A stretch of 64,000 nt of DNA from NCBI GenBank assembly GCA_963794215.1, contig CAWCCQ010000007.1, forward strand, positions 1 to 64,000, read 5' to 3'. The notes beneath the pieces are model-generated. The model did no database searches. It was not told the origin of the DNA and worked only from the letters and a program-made list of their open reading frames with translations. The stretch is from DATKRB01 sp963794215. Its GTDB lineage: Bacteria > Actinomycetota > Acidimicrobiia > Acidimicrobiales > RAAP-2. Shown piece after piece: positions 18,551 to 29,082 of this stretch. The translations under genes and the position numbers were made by a program. Every line of letters begins with the position of its first letter. Within the stretch, counting starts at the first letter, position 1.

Positions 18551-19039
18551 ATCTCCCCGGGATTCGATCACCTGACCCTCGTCGTCACCGACCTGGAGGA
18601 GGCCGAACAGTTCTTGGGCATCCTCGGCTTCGTCCGCGACAAGGTCGTCGTGGCGTCTGGCCAGACCATGGCCGCGTTCATGGGGATACCCGGGTGGGAG
18701 TCGGACCACGTGACCCTGGTTCTCCGTGGCGCCCCCGTGCGCCAGGAGATTCAGCTTCTGCGCTTCCACCATCCGGTCGTGGAGATCGACGAAGGGTCGG
18801 GCTACCTCGCCCGGTCCGGCTTCAACCACGTCTGCTTCCGGGTGGACGACCTCGACGACACCCTCGGGCGCTTCGCCGTCCTCGGCCACGCCCCGAGGAA
18901 CACCGTGATGGACTTCCACGACCGACGGTTGGTCTTTCTCGACGGACCCGCCGGCGTGGTCGTCGAGCTGGCGGAGTGGAAGATCGTCCCACCGCTGCCC
19001 GCGGACGATACCGATACCGTTGCTGTCGAGACTCAATGA
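18551..19039 (+). CDS. VOC-family (glyoxalase/dioxygenase fold) protein, possible ATC start
   Basis: The fold begins GFDHLTLVVTDLEEAEQFLG, as VOC proteins do, and continues with SGFNHVCFRVDDLDDTL and FLDGPAGVVVELAEW, placing metal ligands His (near the start), His and Glu (VVELAEW). The first ATG/GTG/TTG in frame is the TTG at 18614, which would cut off the first strand. AAGGAGGAG (18535-18543) stands 7 bases before an ATC at 18551, giving SPGFDHLTL as the natural N-terminus. Either ATC serves as the start or a base is wrong. It is paired with the NTF2-like gene. Confidence 0.7.
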   Translation: MSPGFDHLTLVVTDLEEAEQFLGILGFVRDKVVVASGQTMAAFMGIPGWESDHVTLVLRGAPVRQEIQLLRFHHPVVEIDEGSGYLARSGFNHVCFRVDDLDDTLGRFAVLGHAPRNTVMDFHDRRLVFLDGPAGVVVELAEWKIVPPLPADDTDTVAVETQ

Positions 19040-19205
19040 CCAGAATTCGGTCCTTGAGTTCGTGACGGCCAGCCTGGAGCGGCTCGAGAAGATCAGTGCC
19101 GAGTAGGACCGCTGCAGAGTGTTCGAGTAGCAGACTCCTGTCCCTGTACGCGGTTCGAGGTGCAGGCCGCCAATCTTTGAGTCGCTCGACTGCGAGCGCG
19201 AAACT

Positions 19206-19906
19206 GTGGACGTGGAGAACGATGAGCTGCTCGCCGAGCAGCGTTCGTACTATCGGGCGCGAGCGCCCGAATACGACGAGTGGTGGCAGCGACGGGGTCG
19301 GTTTGAACGGGGCGATGAACGACTGCTCGAATGGCAACGCCAAGCAGCAGTCGTCGAGGACGCCCTGAGCGCCTTTGGCGCTGAGGGCTCGGTCGGTACT
19401 GACGGGAGGAACTGGTTGGTGGACCGAGCGTCTGGCACGGACAGCCGAGCGCCTCACCGTTGTGGACAGTTCACCTGAAGTGCTCGCAATCAACCGAGAA
19501 CGGGTGGACGCCCCGATGTCAACTATGTCGAAGAGGATCTCTTCGATTGGCAACCCGACACCACCTACGACGTGGTGTTCTCCTCCTTCTGGCTTTCGCA
19601 CGTACCGAGGACCCGATTTGGTGAGTTCTGGTCGCTCGTTCACTCATGCCTCACCCCGTCGGGGCCGGGCGTTCCTCATCGACAATCGAAATGACCCAGA
19701 GCTAGACACGACCACGAAGGATCCATTTGTCGTCCGATAGGACACCGACCTTCACCTGCGTCGTCTTAGCGACGGATCGCAGTACCGGGTCGTCAGTGTG
19801 ATGTACGAGCCGGGTGAGCTGCAGTCACTCATCGAGGCAGAGCGCTGGACGGCGGAGATCCACGCGACGCGATGGTTCATTTTCGGCTCAGCCGGGCGCC
19901 TCTGAG
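19206..19906 (+). pseudogene. class I SAM-dependent methyltransferase, frameshifted
   Basis: The N-terminal part, NDELLAEQRSYYRARAPEYDEWW, is in one frame. The SAM-binding region GGTGWWTERLARTAERLTVVD and AFLIDNRNDPELD lie in a second. The C-terminal DLHLRRLSDGSQYRVV and YEPGELQSLIEAERWTAEIH are in a third stretch after a stop at 19738-19740. At least two indels plus that stop interrupt it. The order of segments is exactly that of small actinobacterial methyltransferases of unknown substrate. Confidence 0.7.
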
Positions 19907-20375
19907 TTGTCTGCCCCCGATCGCCGGCACGGGGATCGATATCCGGCGGGGCGTTGGACCGTCTGCTAACTCCGGCAAGTGGCCTCGATCGCTCCGTGCG
20001 AGCGGTCGGACCGCAAATCGAGATCGGCCTCAGAGTGCGCCAGATCCCACGTTTTTCGCTCAGGCGGCCCGGCCGGAGCGAACGTTTCCAAGTGCCCAGC
20101 TGGCGCAGCCCGAAGCGATACTCGTCCTCGCGTGTTACACGCTGATGCTGTCCGTCGCAGGCGCTTGCTGTCTCAGGTCGGCTGGACATCGAGGGATCAC
20201 CCAGGCTCTCGCCATCGGAACTGACCTCGGTACCTCGCACTCGTCGAGTGCGGTCTCCTTAAGCCGAACTGTTCGAGCTGCAGGCTCGTGCCTATCACCG
20301 AACCGCGCCTCGCCGCGAGGATGGCTGTCTCGAGGCCTCGGCGGATATAACGAACCGACGAGGTGACAACAGCAG
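19907..20375. other. no gene recognised
   Basis: About 470 bases in which only composition-driven frames are seen, between the methyltransferase remnant and the convergent TIGR03085-like gene. Confidence 0.35.
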
Positions 20376-21056
20376 TCAGCTGCTCGGCCCCGTCCTGACC
20401 CGGGGCAGGGCTGCGAGCCCTGCGCTGTTGCGCACCCGTACCGCACTGGCTTCGCCGACGAGCTCGACCTGGGCGACCGACGTGCGGCCGAATACGTACA
20501 GCAGCTGTTCGATCGGCTCACCGGTCAACCGGACTATCGGCGAGCCGTCTCGGATCCGCCGGGAACGCCCGTCGGGGTGGACGACGTCGAGGCCGAGAGG
20601 TGGCGTCACTGCGAGCATCCGCTTGGCGAACGAGGGTACCTTGCCCCACGCGGCCTCTTGGAGCTCGGGGACGTCGGTGCGGGGCCCCATCTCGTTGGCC
20701 CGCCGCACGTCCTCATGGTGGACGAGGCATTCGCGCAGCATCATATTCCCCCGGACCCACACGTTGGCCGTGGGTCCGTAGGCGGGGCCACGGCGGACAC
20801 GGTCGACCAGGGCGTCCCAGCCACCCGCTCGCTCCTTGTCCACCATCCGGTCGAAGTACCGGCGCAGTGCCGGGACACGATTACCGAGCGGCACCCCCAG
20901 CCACGCGTGAGGGCGTGCCTCGCACATGATGAGGTGCACCGCCAGATCGCTCGTCGTCCAGCCCTCGCAGAGGGTCGGGGCGTCGGGTCCCAGCTCGACG
21001 AACAGGTCGCAGAGGGCTGTACGCTCCGATCGTTCCAGGTCCGAGATGGAGCTCAT
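20376..21056 (-). CDS. TIGR03085-like / maleylpyruvate isomerase N-terminal (DinB-like) protein
   Basis: An intact 226-residue protein beginning MSSISDLERSERTALCDLF, with GPDAPTLCEGWTTSDLAVHL and the conserved ECLVHHEDVRRAN of actinobacterial DinB-like metal-binding proteins. The His residues in HLIM and VHHEDV would form the metal site. Such proteins may act as mycothiol-linked transferases, but the substrate is unknown. It stands alone on this strand. Confidence 0.75.
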   Translation of the reverse strand: MSSISDLERSERTALCDLFVELGPDAPTLCEGWTTSDLAVHLIMCEARPHAWLGVPLGNRVPALRRYFDRMVDKERAGGWDALVDRVRRGPAYGPTANVWVRGNMMLRECLVHHEDVRRANEMGPRTDVPELQEAAWGKVPSFAKRMLAVTPPLGLDVVHPDGRSRRIRDGSPIVRLTGEPIEQLLYVFGRTSVAQVELVGEASAVRVRNSAGLAALPRVRTGPSS

Positions 21057-21254
21057 GACCGCGCATGATACGCGGCCCGAAGGCCGAGCGCCGAAGCTGG
21101 CGGGCAGGCTTGCGGAGGGGAGCAGGGGGGCACCGGAGGATCGCTGGCGCAGGGCACCATCGGTTACTAGCGATCCGGCCAGTCAAAACCGGCCGTGCGC
21201 CCTCCGCTGCCGGCTGGCAGCACGACCAGTCCCGCTTTCTGGCTGAGCTCCTGG

Positions 21255-21632
21255 CTTGCCAGCGTCGTAGGTCGAACGCTGCCCGCAGCTTGTCCAGGCC
21301 AACGGGGTCTTCGACCGGCATACCCCTGGTACCGAAGCAGGGAAGCCGGCTTTCGACCTTGCACAAGGGGTCGAACGTGAAGGCACACGCTCGGCTGGTG
21401 GCAGTGGCAGTGGTAGTGGCAAGAGGAGGTCGAGGCAGTGGCGTTGGAACTGGACGTTGCCGAAATGCTGCAGCAGCCACGCCGCGTCCGCTGCGTCCTC
21501 TCCAACGTGCGATCGTCTTGGCCATCCGGTCTCGACGACGATCTCGTGAAGCCGACCGCAGTTCCGCTCGTGGATAATTTGATACTCCCTGACCGGTGAC
21601 GGAGGATTTGCCCACTGGGCGATCGCGCTCAT
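21255..21632 (-). pseudogene. DUF6624-like protein, frameshifted
   Basis: The start MSAIAQWANPP and the block NCGRLHEIVVETGWPRRSHVG, followed by EDAADAAWLLQHFGNVQFQR, resemble DUF6624 proteins. The typical end GTRGMPVEDPVGLDKLRAAF is in another frame, with a repetitive CAGTGGCAGTGG-like stretch between them. Function of the family unknown. Confidence 0.5.
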
Positions 21633-21654
21633 GTCCCCACCTCTGCGCCGATCG

Positions 21655-22000
21655 AGTGGGTGTCGGAACGCGTTCGCGAAGCCCAGGTCTCGATCAGCGA
21701 AGTCCAGGATGGCTGTCCAGGCCCGTTTGGTCCTCGCCGAACATGACGAGCAACTCGCGACCGAGGACATCATCGGGCGTCACGTCTCCATTCTGTTCGC
21801 CGGCGCCACGGTGGCGACTGCACCGCACGCGTGGCGACTGTTCGCCTATTCGGAGCACAAGACGTTGTACCTCAAAGGGGGGCGATCCTCCCTTGCTGCC
21901 GGACCTGGCCGCGGTCATGCCGGTGGCACCGGCACTCATGGACCAGTTGGTGAGCGAGGTCGTTCCACCCGGCCGCAAGATGCCCCGTCGGACATGAGCG
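21655..22000 (+). pseudogene. possible cytochrome P450 fragment
   Basis: ATEDIIGRHVSILFAGATVATAP resembles the P450 I helix with its oxygen-binding AGxxT motif. A second frame downstream gives PPLLPDLAAVMPVAPALM. No heme-binding Cys loop is found. The resemblance is weak, and this is recorded only as a possible remnant. Confidence 0.25.
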
Positions 22001-22256
22001 CTGTCCCAATGGGCGCGTCGAGCCCGTTCACCAAGTGAGGTCCAATGCGTCGCCTGGCCAGCCGCGAGCCACGAGCATCTCGCCCCGCCGCGTGCCGGTC
22101 TTCGATTGAGACGGGCAGGCGGTGCGTTCAGACTTCGTCCGCCTTGCCTCTGTCAGAAGTCGAATAATGCCTCCAAACAACGGCGACTGGTAACCGGTAC
22201 TCCACCCCGTTTAGCTCCGGTTAAGAGGCCATTTCCTGAGGTCCAGGCTGTGCTGC

Positions 22257-22289
22257 GACGGTTACCCAGCCTATAGGCGGGGGGCTGTC
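22257..22289. repeat. diverged copy of the rnpB 3'-end attachment sequence
   Basis: Over 35 aligned positions (22255-22289), 29 match the 33-bp repeat and its two preceding bases at 46796-46830, in the same orientation. It contains GCCTATAGGCGGGG where the intact site has GCCTGTAGGCGGGG. It may be an old attachment site marking the left end of the element that carries the first integrase. Confidence 0.45.
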
Positions 22290-22438
22290 CGACACGCGGA
22301 CTAATGGGAGGAGGCCGCGACGAAGCGACCAGTACTCCGGGCCGCAAGTGCCAGGTGATGTCGGCCATTCCGGGGACTGGCAACGTCGCAGGGCTCTGGC
22401 GAGGCTGACATCGACCGAGGCCCGCGACTCTGTGCCTT

Positions 22439-24069
22439 AGCTAAGCCCGGATCCACCGAAAAATAGAGCTTGATCGCGGTCGCGCATCCGCGAAACGTGC
22501 CTTCCTGCAGGGGAAAATGGTGGTTACCACAACGACCACACCCCCTACCGGAAGGCACTGTTTCGATGCGCGTATCTTGCCACAGTCTCGACCGCGTTGA
22601 CGTGACCTTCGACGACGAGCGCCTGGTGGCCAACGCGGGCTTGATGCTGCCGGCGACACTGGCCCAGCACCTCGGATTGTGCGAGCTCTTCGACGAGCAC
22701 GTGGACCTCGGGGATGGAGCCGGACGCGCCAATGTGGGCCACAAGGCGATGACCCTCGTCCACTCAGCGTTGGCCGGCGGCGACTGCATCGACGACGCCG
22801 ACGTGCTGCGCTCGGGTGAGACGGCTGCGGTGCTGGGCCACGGGGTGCGTGCCCCTTCGACGCTCGGCACGTTCTTGCGTTCGTTCAGCTGGGGCCACGC
22901 TCGCCAACTCGACAAGGTGGCCGGTGAGCTGTTGGGGCGGGCCTGGGCCGCTGGTGCCGGTCCGGGCGACACGCCGGCGACGATCGATGTCGACTCGACC
23001 ATCTGCGAGACCTACGGGCTGGCCAAACAAGGCGGCGTGTTCGGCCACACCAAGGTCCGGGGCTATCACCCGCTGGTGGCCGCCATGGCTGGCACCAGCG
23101 AGGTGGTGCACTCGCGTCTACGGGGCGGCAACGCCCACTCGGGCCGAGGCGCGGCCAGCTTTCTCACCGAGAGCTTCAACCGGGTGCGCACAGCGGGCGC
23201 CACGGGACCGCTCACGCTGCGGGCCGACTCGGGCTTTTACAACCACAAGGTCATCGACGCCTGTCGGGCCGCCGATGTGCGCTATTCGATCACGGCCAAG
23301 CTCTATCCGGGCCTGAAAAAGGAGATCGAGGCCATCGACGAGTCCACCTGGACACCCATCGCCTACTTCTCAGACGACGCCGCTGTGGCCGAGACCAGCT
23401 ACCAGCCCTTTGGCAACAAGGGTCGGCTGTGTCGGCTCATCGTCCGTCGGGTGCGACCCACGCCGGGGAGCCAGCTGGCGTTGTTCACCGAGTTCTCCTA
23501 CCACGCCTTCATCACCGACCGTCCCGGTGCCATGCTCGAGCTCGAAGCCGACCACCGCCGTCACGCCCAGATCGAGAACGTCATCCGCGACCTCAACTAC
23601 GGCGTGGGCCTGAACCACTTTCCCTCGGGCCGCTTCGGCGCCAACGCCGCCTGGCTCGGCCTGGGCGTCATCGCCCACAACCTCTCATGCTTCAGCAGCC
23701 GTCTCGGACTCGACGGCGAAGCGATCACGACCGAGACCTTTCGCCGCCGTTACCTGAGCCTGCCGGGACGACTCACCCGCTCAGCCCGACGCCTCACCGT
23801 GCACCTGCCGGCACGTTGGCCATGGGCGGAGCGGTTCCTCGCTGCACTGACTCGCCACCGCGACGTCTCGCTCGTGACCTGAGCCGTCACGTGGACGTGG
23901 CCCCGAGCACCTGCGGCCGCCAGTGCGAATCACCGAGCCAAGAATCTCTGGTTCGACGCATGCCTGAACGGGTCACAGCTGCTCAGCGTTGTGCCATAAA
24001 GTCGGGCGAGCTACACATCGCCGGCAGCAGCGCGTTACACCGAGTCGATCGGTGGATCCGAGCTTAGCT
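22439..24069 (+). mobile_element. IS1380-family insertion sequence
   Basis: Terminal inverted repeats AGCTAAGCCCGGATCCACCGA (22439-22459) and its near-complement (24049-24069, one mismatch) enclose a single intact transposase gene. No convincing 4-bp target duplication was found. Confidence 0.8.
22566..23882 (+). CDS. IS1380-family transposase
   Basis: About 438 residues, start taken at MRVSCHSLDRVDVTFDDERL. The DDE-type catalytic domain shows TIDVDSTICETYG (first Asp), LTLRADSGFYNHKVIDAC (second Asp) and HAQIENVIRDLNYG (Glu). The protein is intact and may be active. It stands inside the interval between the diverged attachment sequence and the first integrase, so it came in after or with that element. 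Confidence 0.9.
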   Translation: MRVSCHSLDRVDVTFDDERLVANAGLMLPATLAQHLGLCELFDEHVDLGDGAGRANVGHKAMTLVHSALAGGDCIDDADVLRSGETAAVLGHGVRAPSTLGTFLRSFSWGHARQLDKVAGELLGRAWAAGAGPGDTPATIDVDSTICETYGLAKQGGVFGHTKVRGYHPLVAAMAGTSEVVHSRLRGGNAHSGRGAASFLTESFNRVRTAGATGPLTLRADSGFYNHKVIDACRAADVRYSITAKLYPGLKKEIEAIDESTWTPIAYFSDDAAVAETSYQPFGNKGRLCRLIVRRVRPTPGSQLALFTEFSYHAFITDRPGAMLELEADHRRHAQIENVIRDLNYGVGLNHFPSGRFGANAAWLGLGVIAHNLSCFSSRLGLDGEAITTETFRRRYLSLPGRLTRSARRLTVHLPARWPWAERFLAALTRHRDVSLVT

Positions 24070-24114
24070 GGGCGACGCTGTCGGTCAGGGCCGGACTCCG
24101 CAACCCACGAGACA

Positions 24115-24185
24115 TGGGATTACGGTACCCCGAGCCAGCTCGGATTCCATCCGATGCCTCTCGACAATTTGGTGGTACTCGTTCG
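24115..24185 (+). repeat. dispersed repeat, copy 1
   Basis: GGGATTACGGTACCCCGAGC and the next 50 bases resemble 37871-37930 (GGGTTTACTGAACCCTGAGC...) and, more weakly, 42711-42760, all in the same orientation. It may be an end of an unidentified mobile element. Confidence 0.4.
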
Positions 24186-24348
24186 TCGCCGGGGGGAGGT
24201 TGAGACGCTCCCAGAGGTCGCGCGGACTTCTATAGTTCAGACATGTCGGCCATATTGGCGAGGCCGGTGACCCAGGAACTGTTCAGATGGGCTCGAACAA
24301 CGTGGTCCACATTCTTCGTATTCACCCGACCCGTGGCATCCTTGGACG

Positions 24349-25512
24349 ATGCGGCGGGCGACGCTCTGGATAGCGGGCTCGGTAGTGGTCGCGGCACCGG
24401 CTGTCGTGAACCCTGGTGGCGTGAGCGGTGCCGCATGGACCCAGCCGCCAGCTCTGGCCTTGTCGTTGTTGTCGCACCCGTGGGCCAGAGGCGGGTATTC
24501 CGAAACGGCTGAGGTCTCTGAGATTGCTGCTCGATGGGATGTGCCTGAGATCACTCCTCCCACTCAGGTCGGACTGTCAGAAACCGTCGTTAGTACACGG
24601 GTGGAGGTCTCGGATGCCGAAATCGAACTCGGGACCCTTGGTGTGACGACATCGGGCGAAAACCCACAGTACTTTGTGTTCTGGAGCGACACCTCCACGG
24701 GTATCCATCCCCGTTTGCTTGGTCGAGTTGATGCGCGTGACACCATTGCAGCGCGGATGACGTTCGATGGGCAGGGTTGGACGCTTGACATCGGCGATCG
24801 CAGCCGTCGCTGGTCCAAAGTCGTTACGACGACGTTTGGTGCTGGATCCAAGTTTGGGGTCGCCCGATAGATCCAAGTGGATCCGGAGACCTCCGAGGTG
24901 ACCGATGAGGTCGCGCCCTATCCCACGACGACGGTCGTGAAGATGGACGACGTTTAACTGAACGATGGGCAGCCGGGCCTCAAGGGGGCCGACGTCCTTG
25001 TGCTCACCGTCTTGGACGGAAACAGCCTGGTCCCCTCTATCGTCCGAGATGACGGGTTTTCCCTGGGTCCGGCGACCGGTGCGGCCGAGAAGTACCTGGC
25101 GGACCAAGCGGATTTCGTTCTGGATACGGCTTTTACCGGTGACGATTGGACCAAGAGCACGCCGATTGGCGCCAAGCTCTCCGACGAGACGAACGCAGAC
25201 CTCGGGTCCATCAATTTGTTCGATGCCGAACTGCTGACCCAGCAGTGGCCAGCCTCGGTGACTCCGCTGATCCACCCGCTTGTCAATCAGAACATGCAGC
25301 TTGCTGTCGCACTTCAGAACTGGTGGTATGACCTGTTCCCGGGTGGAGGACCGACCGTGAAAACCTTCGAGCGCGACGAGCTCAAGAGTGCTGCGATGGA
25401 GGCCCCGCTCCAAGGCCAACTGGACTGCCCGCTTCAAGCTTTGAGCTGGTTGCGACGGGCGATCTGGCGGCTGCGCACAATCGCTCGGCACCCCATCATG
25501 GGTATCGCGTGA
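24349..25512 (+). pseudogene. secreted protein with a peptidase-G1-like region, two in-frame stops
   Basis: One frame runs through the whole interval, broken by TAG at 24868-24870 (FGVAR*IQVDPE) and TAA at 24955-24957 (KMDDV*LNDGQ). The N-terminus MRRATLWIAGSVVVAAPAVV could be a signal sequence. The part from AARWDVPEITPP through FVFWSDTSTGIHP, ARDTIAARMTFDGQGWTLDI and the WIQVDPE-like segment loosely resembles eqolisin-type (G1) peptidases. The C-terminal 180 residues are unrecognised. Continuity across both stops indicates nonsense mutations in a formerly intact gene. Confidence 0.5.
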
Positions 25513-25662
25513 TCAGGTCCTGATCTCGAGCTGTGGCGATGCGGTCGTCACGGCCCGGCGCCGGGCTTGCGGCATGCCCAGCGACCTCAGCGTCGCCCAT
25601 TTTCTGTGCTCAACCAGAGGTCCAAAACGTCCAGACACGCCGGACCTAGACGACCACAGCCC

Positions 25663-26904
25663 TTAGCCGATGACCTTTCCGCATATCGGCTTGCCGTCGC
25701 GCGGCGCGGGCACGAACTTCGTGCCCTCGAGCTGCACCTCGTACTGGCACTGGGGCCCGGTGAGCTTCCACCGCTCCGACAGGTTGGTAGGCGTGGGCCT
25801 GAGCCCGCCGACGGTGTAGTCCTTCACCGTGGCCAGCTTCTTGATCCACGAGGCCCAGGTTGGGTTGGGGCCCGCCAGCTGGAGCCCGAGGATCATCTGA
25901 TCGGCGGCCATCCAGCCAAACTCTACTCCTTGACTGGGGAGGCCGCCCTTGTAGATCGGGTCGTACTTCTTGATGGCGGCTTCGAAGGCCTTGTCCGCTG
26001 GCGTGTTGAGTGCGAGGTTTATCCCTGGCTCGAAGTACTGGCCCTGTCCCACCGTGACTGCTTGCGAATCGTCGAGGAAGTTCTGGTCGTAGCCGGTCTC
26101 GTAGAACTGCTTGATGTTCGCCCCCGCGTTGTGGATGCTGGTGGCCAACCCGATATCGGAGTTCTCGATCAGCGGGGCGAGGACGGCCTGGCAGTGCGCG
26201 GCCTTCATGGCCAGGACGTTCGTCGTGAAGTCCATGGTGCCGATCGGAATCAACGCTGAGTAGCAGTCGTTGAGTCCTGCGATCTTCATGGACTGGGCGA
26301 AGGCGGTCTGGCCTACGGCGTCCTCGGGGTCGTTGTAACTGATGTAGGCCACGTTTTTGACCCCGGGCACGAGCGTCTTGAAGGTAATCGCTTCGGTCGA
26401 GGTGGGCGGCGTCGGCACCGCGATCGGACCGTAGGTGAACTCGTCGGTGTAGTTGGATTCGCCCCCGGTGGGTGAGACCGACTCGGTGACCGGAACGCCC
26501 AACTTCAATAAGTAGGGTGCTGCTTCTTCGAACTCGGTGCTGCTGTCCATGACCCCGAAGACCGGCAGAGAGGTGAGGAGTTGGGCGGCAGTCAAACCGC
26601 CCGCCGTCGTGGTCTGGTCGTCCTCTGCGATGAGTTTGATCTTGCGGCCGTCCACCCCGCCTTCGGCGTTCTGCACGTCGATGCGCGCCTGGGCGCCGTA
26701 GCGGGTATCGCCGAAGGTCGTGGCGCCGCCACCAGTCTCTGATGAGATGAAACCCAGCGTGATCGTGGTCGGGGTGATCCCCGGAGCGCTGGCTGTGAGG
26801 CCTGACGTGCTGGCACCGGCCTGGCCCACGACTCCGCTAAGCACTGACGCCATCAGCGTCATCACGCCAGCGGCCATACCCAAGCGAACGAACGACCTTC
26901 TCAT
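25663..26904 (-). CDS. ABC transporter substrate-binding protein (branched-chain amino acid type)
   Basis: About 413 residues from MRRSFVRLGMAAGVMTLMAS, a clear export signal. The mature protein has the Leu/Ile/Val-type fold: TITLGFISSETGGGATT, NAEGGVDGRKIKLIAEDD, PYLLKLGVPVTESV. It is paralogous to the protein at 1759-3009, sharing YDPxxxGGxP and a Cys-rich end (GPQCQYEV, GKPICGKV). No transporter genes lie beside it. An extracytoplasmic ligand-binding role is well supported; the ligand is unknown. Confidence 0.85.
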   Translation of the reverse strand: MRRSFVRLGMAAGVMTLMASVLSGVVGQAGASTSGLTASAPGITPTTITLGFISSETGGGATTFGDTRYGAQARIDVQNAEGGVDGRKIKLIAEDDQTTTAGGLTAAQLLTSLPVFGVMDSSTEFEEAAPYLLKLGVPVTESVSPTGGESNYTDEFTYGPIAVPTPPTSTEAITFKTLVPGVKNVAYISYNDPEDAVGQTAFAQSMKIAGLNDCYSALIPIGTMDFTTNVLAMKAAHCQAVLAPLIENSDIGLATSIHNAGANIKQFYETGYDQNFLDDSQAVTVGQGQYFEPGINLALNTPADKAFEAAIKKYDPIYKGGLPSQGVEFGWMAADQMILGLQLAGPNPTWASWIKKLATVKDYTVGGLRPTPTNLSERWKLTGPQCQYEVQLEGTKFVPAPRDGKPICGKVIG

Positions 26905-27347
26905 GTTCCCCCCCGCTGCTTTCTCGACAGCCGAACTGTCCGAGAACACAAAAGACGTTAATCTTGTTACGACCGGGAGTCAACGTGCTTCACCGAGGTA
27001 CGCGTGGGTCGTCGCCCTCTCGTCCGTGCCCGTGATCCCCGACGCTGAGGCCAAGGCCAAGGACGTTGGCTCGCTCTCCACGCTCGCAAAACCCTCGGTC
27101 GCCGCGCCCAGAGATTCGCCAGGTTTCCCCCAGAAGGTCGCGGTGGGGGTTAGGACCAGATCGGGCCTTGACGCGACGAACGGGCAACGTCGGAGCGCGA
27201 CCGACGCTGCCCGTTCCCGGCGCCGATGCTACGCCGGCATAGGCGTCTCCGGCACTCCGCTCAAGATCATCGCCTCACCGGACCCCGACGCGATGGTCCA
27301 CCCAGGTACGCTGTGGCGAGGGCGTGGTTACCAAGCAAGGGGGGGTA
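26905..27347. other. no gene recognised
   Basis: About 440 bases between divergent genes. It must hold the promoter of the solute-binding protein (leftward) and of the LapA-domain gene (rightward). No palindrome like the one upstream of the first paralogue was found. Confidence 0.35.
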
Positions 27348-27575
27348 ATGGACATGCCTCAACGGGGTCGGCTTGGGGGTGGGGTCATCCTTTCGCTCGT
27401 GGGAATCGCCGCGCTCGTGATCTTCTTGATCCAGAACACCGAAAAGATCAGAGTCCACTTCTTGATTTGGCACTTCACTTGGTCGCTTTGGATCGTGGTC
27501 CTCGTTGCAGCCCTCATCGGCGCGCTGGCGTGGTTCGGAGGCGGGGTGGTGCGTCGCTACCGGCGCGGTCGGTAG
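27348..27575 (+). CDS. LapA-domain (DUF1049) small membrane protein
   Basis: A 75-residue protein from MDMPQRGRLGGGVILSLVGI. There are two hydrophobic segments (about residues 8-25 and 42-62) with the family's VIFLIQNTEKIRVHFLIW between them, where the N-x-x-x-V/I-x-V/F-x-F pattern is typical. The tail is basic (RRYRRGR) and cytoplasmic. An inner-membrane protein of undefined role in actinobacteria. Confidence 0.75.
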   Translation: MDMPQRGRLGGGVILSLVGIAALVIFLIQNTEKIRVHFLIWHFTWSLWIVVLVAALIGALAWFGGGVVRRYRRGR

Positions 27576-27715
27576 AAATTGGCCAACCGCCGAGCAACGC
27601 GCCACCGCCGGACAACACGCCCTGGACGTGATTTCTACCCGGATAGAAATCGAGCCCGAGGTGCTACGACCCCTGCCCGCTCGGTGCACGCACGATCGAG
27701 GGTAAGGCCGCGCCG

Positions 27716-28180
27716 TTACGTCGGCGTGCCGCTCCCAGGGACCTCCTTGCCGCAGATCGGCTTGCCATCAGCGGGGATCGAGACGAACTTCTTGTTCTCG
27801 AACCGGTACCAGTACCTACAGAGCTCCGTCGGCGCCTGCCCGAAAGGCTTGAAGTCGATAGGACCAGCCGACAAGCCGTTGTCCGTCCAGTCCGATACCT
27901 TGCGCAGGTTCGTGATGAACGAGGAGCGGGTGGGGTTTTGGCCCGCGACTTGGAGTCCCTCGATGGTCAGGTTGGCGACTTCCCAGCCGTCCGCTGCACC
28001 GAGGTCCGGGACGCCCCCCGTATAGGCCGGGTCATACTTCTTCAACCCATCGAGCCTCCTATCTGCAGAGCATTCCCAAGAGGGGGCCACAGCTGACGCC
28101 CGGCCCCTGGACGTTCAGCCTGTCGTTCTTGAGCACGGCGGGGACGACGTCCTCCGCCAATACGTACTTGCGGGTTCAGC
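27716..28180 (-). pseudogene. C-terminal fragment of a third substrate-binding protein
   Basis: LKKYDPAYTGGVPDLGAADG through FVSIPADGKPICGKEVPG matches the last third of the two complete paralogues. A second frame upstream (about 28080-28180) adds KYVLAEDVVPAVLKNDRLNV, so there is a shift near 28080. The first two thirds are missing. Confidence 0.7.
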
Positions 28181-29082
28181 CGTTGTGACTCAGTCTGGGT
28201 GCCGAGTGCGTCTCCAAATGCGATCCTGACAAGGCCATCCCGGCAGGGGAATGAGTTCATAACACACCCACCGCTAGCTGCGCTGCAATAGGTGTTTCGG
28301 AAGGCGATTGTGTACGCGTTAGTCGTGTTGATCAGATCCTGTCGTGAATGGAAGCGGGGATCCGCGAAGCATATGCGTAGTTGTTGGGTGGTCGTAGTAT
28401 CTCGCGCTCAATGGTGGCGTCGATGCCATTGGCGTCGGGACGGTCGATTTGATCTGACATCTGCATGCGCCCGCCAGGGCGTTCACGTAAGCGACGCTCA
28501 AGATCGAACGGGCCATATAGAAGCCAAGATTGCCGCGGGCGGGGATCGATTTTCAGTTGAAGACCGTCACTGCTGCTGACACGTTACCCGCCGGGATGAT
28601 TCTCCCATCGCCTCGACAGAAACTCGTACGACCGGCTACGCACGACGAACGTTGTCGTTCCTCGCCTCCTTGTTGTCATGCGAATGCCAGCACATCGAAG
28701 ACTGGTCCACCAATCCGAACGCGAGTGGCTTCGAATTCACAGATGCGCCTATTGGGTATCTACTCTCGTGAAACCACCAACGTCTCAGGAGTAGATGACG
28801 AAAGCGGTTCCTCGTTCGAATATCCTCGATAGTGAAGAGCTGTGTCGCTTACTCGATCAGTCAGAGGCCCGCATACATCCGACCCCCGCGACATGATGGA
28901 CGACGATCTTCTTGCTGTGACCCATGGGCGGTCGTTGCTCAGCTCGAGAGTCGCGGGTGGGAGCGTCGGCGCACTGGGTATCCCGAGTGGTCGCTCTGGA
29001 TACTTCCTCGATCTGGGGCCGTCGAGAGCGTGCAGGACGATAAGGAGACTGAACGCGAGCCCGACGCAGCAGTAGCACCGCC
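28181..29082. other. no gene recognised
   Basis: About 900 bases, somewhat poorer in GC than the surroundings. Only short frames without family resemblance occur. It may be eroded DNA between the solute-binding fragment and the next locus. Confidence 0.35.
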
